Origin: Arthrobacter sp. Soc17.1.1.1 | GTDB taxonomy: Bacteria; Actinomycetota; Actinomycetes; Actinomycetales; Micrococcaceae | Assembly: GCF_036867195.1 (NCBI RefSeq) | Contig: NZ_JBAJII010000001.1 | Coordinates: 1,860,001-1,924,000 of the forward strand | DNA length: 64,000 nucleotides | Reading direction: 5' to 3' | The notes under the pieces: model-generated | Databases searched by the model: none | What the model was told of the DNA's origin: nothing | Seen by the model: only the letters and a program-made list of their open reading frames with translations | Shown here: piece after piece, positions 1 to 8,556 of the stretch | How the letters are laid out: every line of letters begins with the position of its first letter | Numbering within the stretch: position 1 is the stretch's first letter | Program-made: the position numbers and the translations under genes

Positions 1-959
1 GCGACTTCTTCCTCGAACCCGACGAGGCCCTCCTCGACATCAATGCGGCCCTCGAGGGGCTGCCCGCCGACACGGCCCCCGGGGAACTCGCCGCGGCCGT
101 GACGGCGCGCCTGGACCCCTCCGCCGTCCTGTTCGGGTTCTCGCCCGAAGCGATCGCCACCGCCGTCCGTCGTGCGCTGGGCCGTGCCACCGGCTTCGCC
201 GACCACGTGTGGGAGATCATCCCGCCCACCCCGCTGTCCACGGCGATGCACGTCGCGATGGACGAGGTCCTCACGCACGACGTCGGCACGGGGGCCCGCA
301 ACCCCGTCCTGCGGTTCTGGGAATGGCAGTCGCCCTCCGTGGTGATCGGCAGTTTCCAGTCCATGCGCAACGAGGTGGACCCCGACGGCGCCGCGCGTCA
401 CGGCGTCACGGTGGTCCGGCGGATCAGCGGCGGGGGAGCGATGTTCATGGAGCACGGCAACGCCATCACCTACTCCCTCTACGTGCCCCAGTCCCTCGTG
501 GACGGGATGAGCTTCGCCGACTCCTACCCCTTCCTCGACGCGTGGGTCATGGAGGCCCTGCAGGAACTGGGCATCTCGGCCTGGTACCAGCCCCTCAACG
601 ACATCGCCACCGAGCTCGGGAAGATCGGCGGTGCCGCGCAGAAGCGGCTCGCCAACGGCGGCATGCTGCACCACGTGACCATGAGCTACGACATCGACGC
701 GGACAAGATGCTCGAGGTGCTGCGCATCGGCAAGGAGAAGATGTCGGACAAGGGGACGCGGAGCGCGAAGAAGCGCGTGGACCCGCTGCGCCGCCAGACC
801 GGGCGGACCCGCGAGGAGATCATCGACGTCCTGATGTCCACCTTCCGCCGGCGCTACGGCGCCGTGGACACCACCCTGTCCGAGGACGAGCTCCGCCGGG
901 CCGAAGAGCTCGTCGAGACCAAGTTCGGCACCGACGAGTGGCTCTACCGGGTGCCCTGA
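1..959 (+). CDS. Lipoate-protein ligase family protein, 5' end cut off by the window edge
   Basis: The protein would attach lipoate or octanoate to lipoyl domains of 2-oxoacid dehydrogenases and glycine cleavage H protein. The reading frame is open from base 3, so the true start lies left of the window. The visible N-terminus (GDFFL-type block, 'EPDEALLDINAALEG') resembles the small accessory domain that sits at the C-terminus of E. coli LplA. The BPL/LplA catalytic core follows, with 'VVRRISGGGAMF' and the lysine-containing 'DIATELGKIGGAAQKR' region. The domain order is therefore accessory then catalytic. The stop overlaps the convergent pepN end by 16 bp. A ligase or octanoyltransferase role is likely; substrate choice cannot be read from sequence. 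Confidence 0.85.
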   Translation, partial: DFFLEPDEALLDINAALEGLPADTAPGELAAAVTARLDPSAVLFGFSPEAIATAVRRALGRATGFADHVWEIIPPTPLSTAMHVAMDEVLTHDVGTGARNPVLRFWEWQSPSVVIGSFQSMRNEVDPDGAARHGVTVVRRISGGGAMFMEHGNAITYSLYVPQSLVDGMSFADSYPFLDAWVMEALQELGISAWYQPLNDIATELGKIGGAAQKRLANGGMLHHVTMSYDIDADKMLEVLRIGKEKMSDKGTRSAKKRVDPLRRQTGRTREEIIDVLMSTFRRRYGAVDTTLSEDELRRAEELVETKFGTDEWLYRVP

Positions 960-3565
960 GCCTGGGCCCTCAGCGACCGCACCAGGTGGTCGCGCTCCTC
1001 GACGATGATGCGGCGCAGCGCCGCGGGGGCGTCCGCGTGCTCGGCGAGCCACGCGTCGGTCCGCACGACGACGGGGTGGCGGTCGGGAGCGCCGTCGAGA
1101 TCCTGGTGCCCCGGATACAGGCCACGGACGATCCTGCTGGCCATCTCGATGCCGCGGGTGGCCCAGACCCCGCGCACGGCCTCGAAGTAGGGCTCCTCGT
1201 ACCGGCCCAGGAGATCATGCGGACCGATCATGAAGCCCTCGATCGCGGCGCCGAGCAGTTCGTTGGACAGCCGCTCGCCCCGGACGGCCTCCGCCCAGGT
1301 GGCCTCCTTGATGGCGGCGTCGGGTAGGGCGGCCGAGGCCAGGGTGAAGCCCACGCGACCCGACGCGGTCGGGTCCTCGCTGCGCTGTGCCTCCAGCTCC
1401 CCGGGGCGCACCCGCTGCTGGGCGGCGAGCCCCTGGAGCAGGAACCAGCGCAGCTCGGCGTCCAGGCGAAGGCCGGCGATCACCTCGTCGCCGTCGAGCA
1501 CGGACCGTGCGACGTCGGCCGCGCGCGGAGCGGACCGGGCGGCGTCCGCGAGGGCGCGGGCCCACGCGAGCTGCAGGTCCGATCCGGCCGCCGCGGCCCG
1601 GAGACCGGCGGCGAGGAAGTCGCCCAGGCGGCCGCGGAGCCCCGCCCGGTCCTCCGCGGGGGCGAAGCGCTCCACCGCGGTCCGCGCGTTGCCCAGCAGG
1701 ACCTGCAGCACGCCGACGCCGGTCTCCGCCGGCGCCGCGAGCATCACGGCGTCGAGGTAGGACGCCGCGGGCATGCCCGCGTCCCGGGTCGAGGACCACA
1801 GGGCGGTGAGGCAGGTGGCGCGGGCGAGGGGGTCGCGCAGCCGGTCGATCGACGCCAGGAGGGTCGCGAGGGACCGCTCGTCGAAGGAGATCTTCGCGTA
1901 GGTCAGGTCGTCGTCGTTGACCAGCAGCAGGTCGGGCTGCGCGGCACCGGCGAGGGCCGGCACAGGGGTGCGGCCGCCCTCGACGGTCACGGCCTCGGTC
2001 GCCGAGCGGACCAGCCACCCGTCGTCGTCGAACGAGTACAGGCCCAGCCGGATGCGGTGCGGCCGGGGCTCGTCCCGCCCGGTCACCGGGTCGACGGCGT
2101 CCTGCACGATGGTCACCCCGGTGAGGACGCCGTCCTCGGCGGTCACCTCGGGGCGCAGCGAGGGGACGCCCGAGGTCTCCAGCCAGGCGCGGGACCAGCC
2201 CGCGAGGTCCTGGCCGGTCGCGTCCGCGAGGACGTCGAGGAGATCGGCGAGCGTCGTGTTCCCGTACGCGTGCCTCCGGAAGTACTGCCGCGCGGCGGAG
2301 GTGAAGGCGTCCCGGCCCACGAAGGCCACGAGCTGCTTCAGGACCGAGGCGCCCTTCGCGTAGGTGATGCCGTCGAAGTTCTGCTTCGCGGCCTCGAGGT
2401 CCGGGATGTCGGCGACGATCGGGTGCGTCGTCGGGAGCTGGTCCTGCACGTACGCCCAGGTCTTCCGGCGGTTCGCGAAGCTCACCCACGAGGTCTCCCA
2501 CCGGGTGGCCTCCGCCACTGCGAGGGCGCCCATGTAGTCGGCGAAGGATTCCTTGAGCCACAGGTCGTCCCACCAGGACATCGTCACGAGGTCCCCGAAC
2601 CACATGTGCGCCATCTCGTGCATGATCGTGTTCGCGCGTGCCTCACGCTGTGCCTCGGTGGCGGCGGACTGGAACACGTAGTTCTCCGTGAACGTGACGA
2701 GTCCCGGGTTCTCCATGGCCCCGAGGTTGTACTCGGGCACGAACGCCTGGTCGTACTTGCCGAACGGGTAGGGGTAGTCGAAGAGGTCGTGGAAGAAGTC
2801 GAGGCCGCGGCGCGTGGTGTCGAAGATCTCCGGGGCGTCGAACGACGGCGCCAGGGACCGGCGGCAGTAGAGGGCGAGCGGCACGACGAGCCCCTCGGCG
2901 GAGGTCCCGGGCGCGCCGGTCCACTCGTCGGCCTCCCGGTGGTACGGCCCGGCGAGCACCGTGGTGATGTACGTCGAGATGCGCTCGGTCGGGGCGAAGG
3001 TCCAGCGCGCGATGGCGGCGGTCACGTCCTCGGCGCCGGCGGCTTCCACGGCCTCCACTGCCTGCTCGGCGCCGTTCGAAGCGACCGTCCAGTCGGCGGG
3101 TGCGAGGACGCTGAAGGAGAAGGACGCCTTGAGGTCGGGCTGCTCGAAGCACGCGAAGACGCGGCGTGCGTCGGCGGGCTCGAACTGCGTGTAGAGGTAG
3201 GTCTCGCCGTCCGCGGGATCCACGAAGCGGTGGAGCCCCTCGCCGCTCGAACTGTAGCGGGCCAGCCCCTCCACCCTCACCGTGTTGCGTGCGGCGAGGT
3301 CGTGCAGCGCCACCCGGGCGCCGTCGGCCGCCGCGGGGTCCAGCGCCTGCCCGTTGAGTTCCAGCGCGGTGACGTCGCCGATGAAATCGAGGAACGTGGA
3401 GCTGCCCGGCTGCCGGCAGGAGAAGACCACCGTGGTCACCGTGCGGTAGGTGGCGGCCTCGGGGTCGCGCGCCGCGGAGAGGTCCAGTTCGACGGCGTAG
3501 CTCTCGGTCCGCAGCAGCGCGGACCGGGCGGCCGCCTCGTCGCGGCGCAGGTTCTCGTTCTCCAT
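944..3565 (-). CDS. pepN: Aminopeptidase N, M1 family zinc metallopeptidase
   Basis: A cytoplasmic aminopeptidase that removes N-terminal residues from peptides. Numbering from an in-frame TTG at 3577, the substrate-binding GAMEN motif is at residues 286-290 and the zinc site HEMAH is at 320-324, with the third ligand Glu at 343, the HExxH-X18-E spacing of family M1. The C-terminal half is the helical ERAP1-like domain. About 870 residues is normal for actinobacterial PepN. The ATG at 3565 is preferred over the TTG because other family members start close to 'LRRDEAAARS'. The gene is single and convergent with the lipoate ligase gene. Confidence 0.95.
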   Translation of the reverse strand: MENENLRRDEAAARSALLRTESYAVELDLSAARDPEAATYRTVTTVVFSCRQPGSSTFLDFIGDVTALELNGQALDPAAADGARVALHDLAARNTVRVEGLARYSSSGEGLHRFVDPADGETYLYTQFEPADARRVFACFEQPDLKASFSFSVLAPADWTVASNGAEQAVEAVEAAGAEDVTAAIARWTFAPTERISTYITTVLAGPYHREADEWTGAPGTSAEGLVVPLALYCRRSLAPSFDAPEIFDTTRRGLDFFHDLFDYPYPFGKYDQAFVPEYNLGAMENPGLVTFTENYVFQSAATEAQREARANTIMHEMAHMWFGDLVTMSWWDDLWLKESFADYMGALAVAEATRWETSWVSFANRRKTWAYVQDQLPTTHPIVADIPDLEAAKQNFDGITYAKGASVLKQLVAFVGRDAFTSAARQYFRRHAYGNTTLADLLDVLADATGQDLAGWSRAWLETSGVPSLRPEVTAEDGVLTGVTIVQDAVDPVTGRDEPRPHRIRLGLYSFDDDGWLVRSATEAVTVEGGRTPVPALAGAAQPDLLLVNDDDLTYAKISFDERSLATLLASIDRLRDPLARATCLTALWSSTRDAGMPAASYLDAVMLAAPAETGVGVLQVLLGNARTAVERFAPAEDRAGLRGRLGDFLAAGLRAAAAGSDLQLAWARALADAARSAPRAADVARSVLDGDEVIAGLRLDAELRWFLLQGLAAQQRVRPGELEAQRSEDPTASGRVGFTLASAALPDAAIKEATWAEAVRGERLSNELLGAAIEGFMIGPHDLLGRYEEPYFEAVRGVWATRGIEMASRIVRGLYPGHQDLDGAPDRHPVVVRTDAWLAEHADAPAALRRIIVEERDHLVRSLRAQAQGTR

Positions 3566-3674
3566 CCGGCCATTCAATCACGCACCCGGGACGCGATGTT
3601 TCCGGCGGATTAACTGCGCGTGTACCGGTGTGTGCGCGTGTGTACGGAGGGGTGATCCATGGCACTGTTGTCCC

Positions 3675-5243
3675 ATGTCCGAGCTTTTCGCTGACTATGC
3701 AGCCGCCGCCCGCAAGACGCCCGCGTTCGACGAGATGTTCGGTGCCGGGCAGCTGCCCCGCACCGAGTACGGCCAGGTCGCCGCAGCGCTGGACGAGCTC
3801 AACCTCGCGGCCGTCACGGCGCGGGCCGACTCGATGGCCCGCACGTTCCTGGACCGGGGCGTCACCTTCGACTTCGCCGGGGAGGAACGCCCCTTCCCGC
3901 TCGACATCGTGCCGCGGGTCATCGCCGGGGACGACTGGGACGTCCTCGAGCGCGGTGTCGCCCAGCGCGTGAGGGCGCTCGAGGCGTTCCTCGACGACGT
4001 CTACGACAGGATGGCGGTGGTGTCCGACGGCGTCATCCCGCGCCGGCTCATCACGTCCAGCGCTCACTTCCACCGTGAGGTCGCCGGCTTCGCGCCCGCC
4101 GGCGGGGTCCGCGTCCACATCTCCGGGATCGACGTGGTCCGCGACCAGCAGGGCACCTTCCGCGTGCTCGAGGACAACGTCCGCGTGCCCAGCGGCGTCA
4201 GCTACGTGCTCGAGAACCGCCGCGCCATGGCCAAGGGCCTGCCCGAGGCGTTCGGGCAGCAGCGCGTCCGCCCCGTCGAGGAGTACCCCCGCCGCCTGCT
4301 CGCGGCCCTGCGGAAGACCGCACCCCCCGGCGTCGAGGACCCCACCGTCGTCGTCCTGACGCCCGGCGTGTTCAACTCCGCGTACTTCGAGCACACGCTG
4401 CTCGCCGGCCTCATGGGCGTGGAGCTCGTCGAGGGCCGGGACCTCATCTGCCGCGGCAACCGCGTCTACATGCGCACCACCGCGGGGGAGCAGCGCGTCG
4501 ACGTCATCTACAAGCGCATCGACGACGAGTTCCTCGACCCCCTGCAGTTCCGCGCGGACTCCGTGCTCGGGTGCCCGGGGATCGTCAACGCGGCGCGCGC
4601 GGGCATGGTGACCATCGCGAACGCCGTCGGCAACGGTGTCGCCGACGACAAGCTCGTGTACACCTACGTGCCCGACCTCATCCGGTACTACCTGGGCGAG
4701 GATCCGATCATCGCCAACGTGGACACCTACCGGCTCGAGGACGCCCCGGCCCGCGAGGAGGTCCTCGACCGCCTCGACGAGCTGGTCGTCAAGCCGGTCG
4801 ACGGCTCCGGCGGGAAGGGTCTCGTCATCGGCCCGGACGCCACGAGGGCCGAGCTCGAGACGCTCCGCGCGAAGATCCTCGAGGATCCGCGTGGCTGGAT
4901 CGCGCAGCCCGTCCTGCAGCTCTCCACCGTGCCCACGATGTCCGGCGGGCAGTTCAGCCCCCGCCACGTGGATCTGCGCCCCTTCGCCGTGAACGACGGC
5001 GAGGACGTCTGGGTGCTGCCCGGCGGCCTGACCCGCGTCGCCATGAAGGAGGGTTCCCTGATCGTGAACTCCAGCCAGGGCGGAGGGTCCAAGGACACGT
5101 GGGTGGTCGACGGGGAGGTCCGCGCGCCGGTGGGGGACGCAGCGCCACCGGAACGCCCTGCCGTGACCATCCGCGAGCGCACCAGTGTCTGGCCGATCGA
5201 GACCAACTGGCAGGACAAGCAGTCGGAGCAGCAGCAGCAATGA
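3675..5243 (+). CDS. Circularly permuted ATP-grasp protein (DUF404/DUF407 type)
   Basis: First gene of a conserved trio with an alpha-E protein and a transglutaminase-like protein. The ~520-residue length and the motifs 'VLEDNVRVPSG', 'DVIYKRIDDEFLDPL', 'VVKPVDGSGGKG' and 'RHVDLRPFAV' are those of circularly permuted ATP-grasp enzymes, which form amide bonds through acyl-phosphate intermediates. The substrate is unknown; peptide or polyamide tagging has been proposed for the family from gene context. The ATG at 3675 (MSELFADY) is chosen because the upstream in-frame codons give a Cys/Arg/His-rich tail unlike the family. The next gene follows after 36 bp, so the three genes are probably one operon. 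Confidence 0.9.
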   Translation: MSELFADYAAAARKTPAFDEMFGAGQLPRTEYGQVAAALDELNLAAVTARADSMARTFLDRGVTFDFAGEERPFPLDIVPRVIAGDDWDVLERGVAQRVRALEAFLDDVYDRMAVVSDGVIPRRLITSSAHFHREVAGFAPAGGVRVHISGIDVVRDQQGTFRVLEDNVRVPSGVSYVLENRRAMAKGLPEAFGQQRVRPVEEYPRRLLAALRKTAPPGVEDPTVVVLTPGVFNSAYFEHTLLAGLMGVELVEGRDLICRGNRVYMRTTAGEQRVDVIYKRIDDEFLDPLQFRADSVLGCPGIVNAARAGMVTIANAVGNGVADDKLVYTYVPDLIRYYLGEDPIIANVDTYRLEDAPAREEVLDRLDELVVKPVDGSGGKGLVIGPDATRAELETLRAKILEDPRGWIAQPVLQLSTVPTMSGGQFSPRHVDLRPFAVNDGEDVWVLPGGLTRVAMKEGSLIVNSSQGGGSKDTWVVDGEVRAPVGDAAPPERPAVTIRERTSVWPIETNWQDKQSEQQQQ

Positions 5244-5279
5244 CCACCACCACCACCGACCTACGGGAAGGCAGCACCC

Positions 5280-6206
5280 ATGCTCAGCCGCATCGCTGAA
5301 TCCCTCTTCTGGATCGGCCGCTACGTCGAACGGGCCGACGGCACGGCGCGCATCCTCGACGTCCACCTGGAACGGCTCAACCAGATGCCCCTGCCCCAGC
5401 AGCGGGAGACCTCCCGCCAGCTCATGGGGGTCATGGGCAGCAGGCCCGAGAAGGAGGACACCGACCTGTCGGACCTCCTGCAGGCCCTCGCCTACGACCG
5501 CACGAGCGCCACCTCCATTGCCGGCGCCCTCGGGGCCGCGCGGGAGAACGCGCGGCGGGCCCGCGAGACCGTCTCGAGCAGCGTGTGGGAGTCCCTGAAC
5601 ACCACCTGGTACGGGCTGACCCAGCACCGCAAGGACGTCGTCGGCACCTACCGGTTCTGCCACTGGGTGGTGGAGCGTACCGCCATGGTGCGCGGGCTCT
5701 CCGACACCACCATGAGCCACGACGAGTCCTGGCAGTTCCTCGTGCTCGGGCGCAGCCTGGAACGGGCCGACATGACCGCCCGGATGCTCTCCACGCACGA
5801 CGTGCACGCGGCGGGCCTCTCCTGGGTCAACATGCTGCGCTGCGCGGGCGCCTACGAATCCTTCCTGCGGACGCGCCGGGCGTCCTTCGGCGACCAGCAG
5901 GCCGCCGAGTTCCTGCTCCTGGACCGGCTGTTCCCCCGCTCGATCGTCTACGCCCTGAGCGACGCCGAGAAGTGCCTGACGCAGCTGAACCCCGCGTACC
6001 AGCGCGTCGGCTTCATCAACGACGCGAGCCGCATCGTCGGGCAGGCGCGGACGTTCCTCGAGTTCCACCAGACCCGGGACCTGATGTCCGAGCTGCCCGA
6101 GCACATGGACCGCGTCCAGAAGGCCTGCGCCAGGGCCTCCGACGCCGTCTCCCGCACGTATTTCTCCCAGGCCGACGAGCTGTCCTGGGTCGGAGAGGTC
6201 TCATGA
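5280..6206 (+). CDS. Alpha-E domain protein (DUF403)
   Basis: A helical protein of 308 residues starting 'MLSRIAESLFWIGRYVERAD', the signature N-terminus of the alpha-E family, with the second block 'LGRSLERADMTARML' typical of the fold. It always travels with circularly permuted ATP-grasp and transglutaminase-like genes and probably works in the same complex; no catalytic residues are known to me. A GGAAGG ribosome site precedes the start by about ten bases, and the stop codon overlaps the next gene's ATG (ATGA), so translation is coupled. Confidence 0.9.
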   Translation: MLSRIAESLFWIGRYVERADGTARILDVHLERLNQMPLPQQRETSRQLMGVMGSRPEKEDTDLSDLLQALAYDRTSATSIAGALGAARENARRARETVSSSVWESLNTTWYGLTQHRKDVVGTYRFCHWVVERTAMVRGLSDTTMSHDESWQFLVLGRSLERADMTARMLSTHDVHAAGLSWVNMLRCAGAYESFLRTRRASFGDQQAAEFLLLDRLFPRSIVYALSDAEKCLTQLNPAYQRVGFINDASRIVGQARTFLEFHQTRDLMSELPEHMDRVQKACARASDAVSRTYFSQADELSWVGEVS

Positions 6207-7054
6207 CACGCCTGCTGATCGAACACCGCACCGGCTACGACTACCTGCGCCGCGTCTCGCTGTCCTACAACGAGGCGCGCATGACGCCGCTCACCGATCC
6301 GCAGCAGGTGGTCCTCGAGTCCACGCTGAAGGTCACTCCCTCCAGTGCGGCCGTCGCCGGCTACCGCGACTACTGGGGCACCCGCGTCACGTCCTTCGAC
6401 GTCCACGTGCCGCACGAGCACCTCGAGGTCACCGCCGTCTCCACCGTGGAGGTGAGCCGGATGGAGCGCGTGCCCGCTGAGGGCGACATCCTCTCGTGGG
6501 AGGACCTCGCCTCCGCGGAGGTCTCCGACGCGCTCGCGGACTGGCTCGGCCAGACCGCCCTCAGCGAACCGGGCGAGGAGGTACGGGACCTCGTGGCGGG
6601 TGTGGCGCGCGGGCTCGACCCGCACGAGGCCGCGCGGGCCGTCTTCGGCTGGCTGCGCACGCAGATGGACTACGTCCAGGGCGCCACCGGCGTGCAGACG
6701 AACGCCCGGGACGCCTGGGCGGAGCGCAAGGGCGTGTGCCAGGACCTGGCCCACGTGGCCATCGGTGCCCTGCGCAGCCTCGGCATCCCCGCCCGGTACA
6801 TCTCCGGCTATCTGCACCCGCGGCGCAGCGCCGGCATCGGGGAGACGGTCGCCGGCCAGTCGCACGCCTGGGTGGAGTGGTACGACGGGGAGTGGCGGGG
6901 CTGGGACCCGACCAACAGCGGACCGGTCAGCGACTTCCACGTCTCCGTGGCGCGGGGCCGCGACTACCGCGACGTCTCGCCGCTGAAGGGCATCCTGTCC
7001 GGCGGCGGAGGCTCCACGCTCAACGTGACCGTCTCGATCACGCGCGTGGCGTAG
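6203..7054 (+). CDS. Transglutaminase-like cysteine peptidase family protein
   Basis: Third gene of the trio (283 aa). The N-terminal ~90 residues match the bacterial transglutaminase-like N-terminal beta domain. The papain/transglutaminase core carries a Cys-His-Asp triad at C179 ('RKGVCQDLAH'), H221 ('GQSHAWVEW') and D235 ('GWDPTN'). Members act as peptidases or amidases; together with the ATP-grasp partner this suggests making and cutting an amide-linked modification (inference). No signal peptide is seen, so it is probably cytoplasmic. It ends 64 bp before a strong bidirectional terminator. Confidence 0.9.
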   Translation: MTRLLIEHRTGYDYLRRVSLSYNEARMTPLTDPQQVVLESTLKVTPSSAAVAGYRDYWGTRVTSFDVHVPHEHLEVTAVSTVEVSRMERVPAEGDILSWEDLASAEVSDALADWLGQTALSEPGEEVRDLVAGVARGLDPHEAARAVFGWLRTQMDYVQGATGVQTNARDAWAERKGVCQDLAHVAIGALRSLGIPARYISGYLHPRRSAGIGETVAGQSHAWVEWYDGEWRGWDPTNSGPVSDFHVSVARGRDYRDVSPLKGILSGGGGSTLNVTVSITRVA

Positions 7055-7117
7055 GAGGAGCGCCGCCACCGGCCGGCAGCGTGCCCGGTGACGTGTCGGG
7101 TGACGTGTCCCGGACGA

Positions 7118-7152
7118 ACAGGAGGCCCCGGCGCACCGCCGGGGCCTCCTGT
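7118..7152. terminator. Bidirectional terminator hairpin
   Basis: A perfect 16-bp GC-rich stem (7118-7133 with 7137-7152) closes on a 3-base loop between the convergent transglutaminase and glgC genes. There is no long T tract on either side. Confidence 0.8.
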
Positions 7153-7177
7153 GCGTCGCATCGGACGTCCGTCCCCG

Positions 7178-8422
7178 TCAGCCGGGGGCGACCGTCTGGC
7201 CCTTGCTGACGATCGTCAGTCCCGAGTCCGTCACGGAGAACCCGCGGCGGCGGTCGAGCTCGGCGTCGACCCCGATCCGAGCGCCCGCCGGGATCTGGAC
7301 GTTCTTGTCGATGATGGCGCGCCGGACCACGGCGCCGCGGCCCACGGTGACCTTGTCCAGCAGGACGCTGCCGGTCACGTCGGCCGCCTCGTCGATGAAC
7401 ACGTCGGTGGCGAGGATGGACGTCTGCACCGCCCCGCCGGTGATGACCACGCCGGCCGAGACGATCGAGTCGTGGGCCTCGCCGGAGCGCCCCGAGGAGC
7501 TGCGGACGAACTTGGCCGGCGGTGAGACGCTCTGCCGCGTGTAGATGGGCCACTGCAGGTTGTACAGGTTGAACAGCGGCAGGGGCGAGATGAGGTCCAT
7601 GTTGGCGTCGTAGTACGAGTCCATGGTGCCGACGTCGCGCCAGTACTGGCGGTCGCGGTCCGTCGCGCCAGGGATGTCGTTCTGCGTGAAGTCGTACACC
7701 GCGGCGTCGTTGCGCTCCACGAAGTAGGGGATGATGTCCCCGCCCATGTCGTGCTTCGTGTCGAGCCGCGCGGCGTCGTCCTCGAGGGCCTTCACGAGGG
7801 CGTCCGTCGTGAACACGTAGTTGCCCATGGAGGCCAGGAAGCTGTTGGGGTCGTCGGGCAGGCCGGGCGTGCTGTCCGGCTTCTCGACGAAGGCGGCGAT
7901 CCTACCGGGATCGGCCTGCGCGGTCTCGATCACGCCGAACTGGTCCACGAGGTTCATCGGCTGGCGGACCGCGGCGACGCTGACGGAGGCTCCGCTCTTC
8001 ACATGGGCGTCGACCATCTGGGCGAAGTCCATCCGGTAGACATGGTCCGCGCCGATCACGACGACGATGTCCGGCTGCGCGTCGTGGATGAGGTTCAGGG
8101 ACTGGTAGATGGCGTTCGCGCTGCCGAGGAACCAGCTCTTGCCGCGCCGCTGCTGGGCCGGGACGGAGGCGATGTAGTTGCGCAGCTGCGTGGACATCCT
8201 CCACGTCTCGGAGATGTGCCGGTCGAGGCTGTGGGACTTGTACTGCGTGAGCACCACGATCTGCAGGTACCCGGAGTTGACGAGGTTGGACAGCGCGAAG
8301 TCGATGAGCCGGTAGCTCCCCGCGAACGGTACGGCCGGTTTGGCCCTGTCCGCGGTCAGCGGCATCAGCCGTTTGCCTTCTCCGCCTGCCAACACCACGG
8401 CAAGTACTTTTTTCGGTGCCAC
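7178..8422 (-). CDS. glgC: Glucose-1-phosphate adenylyltransferase (ADP-glucose pyrophosphorylase)
   Basis: Makes ADP-glucose from glucose-1-phosphate and ATP for glycogen synthesis. The 414-residue protein has the nucleotidyltransferase signature '[20 protein letters not shown]' at residues 12-31, the substrate loop '[10 protein letters not shown]', and a C-terminal left-handed beta-helix with hexapeptide-like repeats ('[20 protein letters not shown]'). The length is normal. It is divergent from glgA across 134 bp, the usual actinobacterial arrangement. The stop lies 26 bp from the bidirectional hairpin. Confidence 0.97.
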   Translation of the reverse strand: MAPKKVLAVVLAGGEGKRLMPLTADRAKPAVPFAGSYRLIDFALSNLVNSGYLQIVVLTQYKSHSLDRHISETWRMSTQLRNYIASVPAQQRRGKSWFLGSANAIYQSLNLIHDAQPDIVVVIGADHVYRMDFAQMVDAHVKSGASVSVAAVRQPMNLVDQFGVIETAQADPGRIAAFVEKPDSTPGLPDDPNSFLASMGNYVFTTDALVKALEDDAARLDTKHDMGGDIIPYFVERNDAAVYDFTQNDIPGATDRDRQYWRDVGTMDSYYDANMDLISPLPLFNLYNLQWPIYTRQSVSPPAKFVRSSSGRSGEAHDSIVSAGVVITGGAVQTSILATDVFIDEAADVTGSVLLDKVTVGRGAVVRRAIIDKNVQIPAGARIGVDAELDRRRGFSVTDSGLTIVSKGQTVAPG

Positions 8423-8495
8423 TTATGACCCCCCGCTCTTCTTCGAGTGTTCTGCGTCCACGACCGGTGGTCGATCAAGCGTAGGTCCACGCGTT

Positions 8496-8510
8496 CCGGA
8501 ACCCTTCCGG
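8496..8510. promoter_or_regulatory. Inverted repeat in the glgC-glgA intergenic region
   Basis: CCGGAA-CCC-TTCCGG is a perfect 6-bp inverted repeat with a 3-base spacer, placed between the divergent glycogen genes and a candidate operator for both. Only its symmetry and position support it. Confidence 0.3.
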
Positions 8511-8544
8511 TCACTTCACACTAGAGGACTCCGGCGCACTGCAC

Positions 8545-8550
8545 TACGTT
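8545..8550 (+). promoter_or_regulatory. Putative -10 element of a leaderless glgA transcript
   Basis: TACGTT followed by exactly six bases and then the GTG start of glgA. This TANNNT-N6-start spacing puts the first transcribed base at or next to the start codon. No Shine-Dalgarno sequence is present. Confidence 0.5.
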
Positions 8551-8556
8551 GGTTTG

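Noticed and set aside
2643..6104. Very long minus-strand open frame of over 1100 codons
   Set aside because: It runs antisense to pepN and to the ATP-grasp/alpha-E genes in a very GC-rich region, where stops are rare on the opposite strand; its translation is low in motifs and rich in Arg/Gly/Asp.
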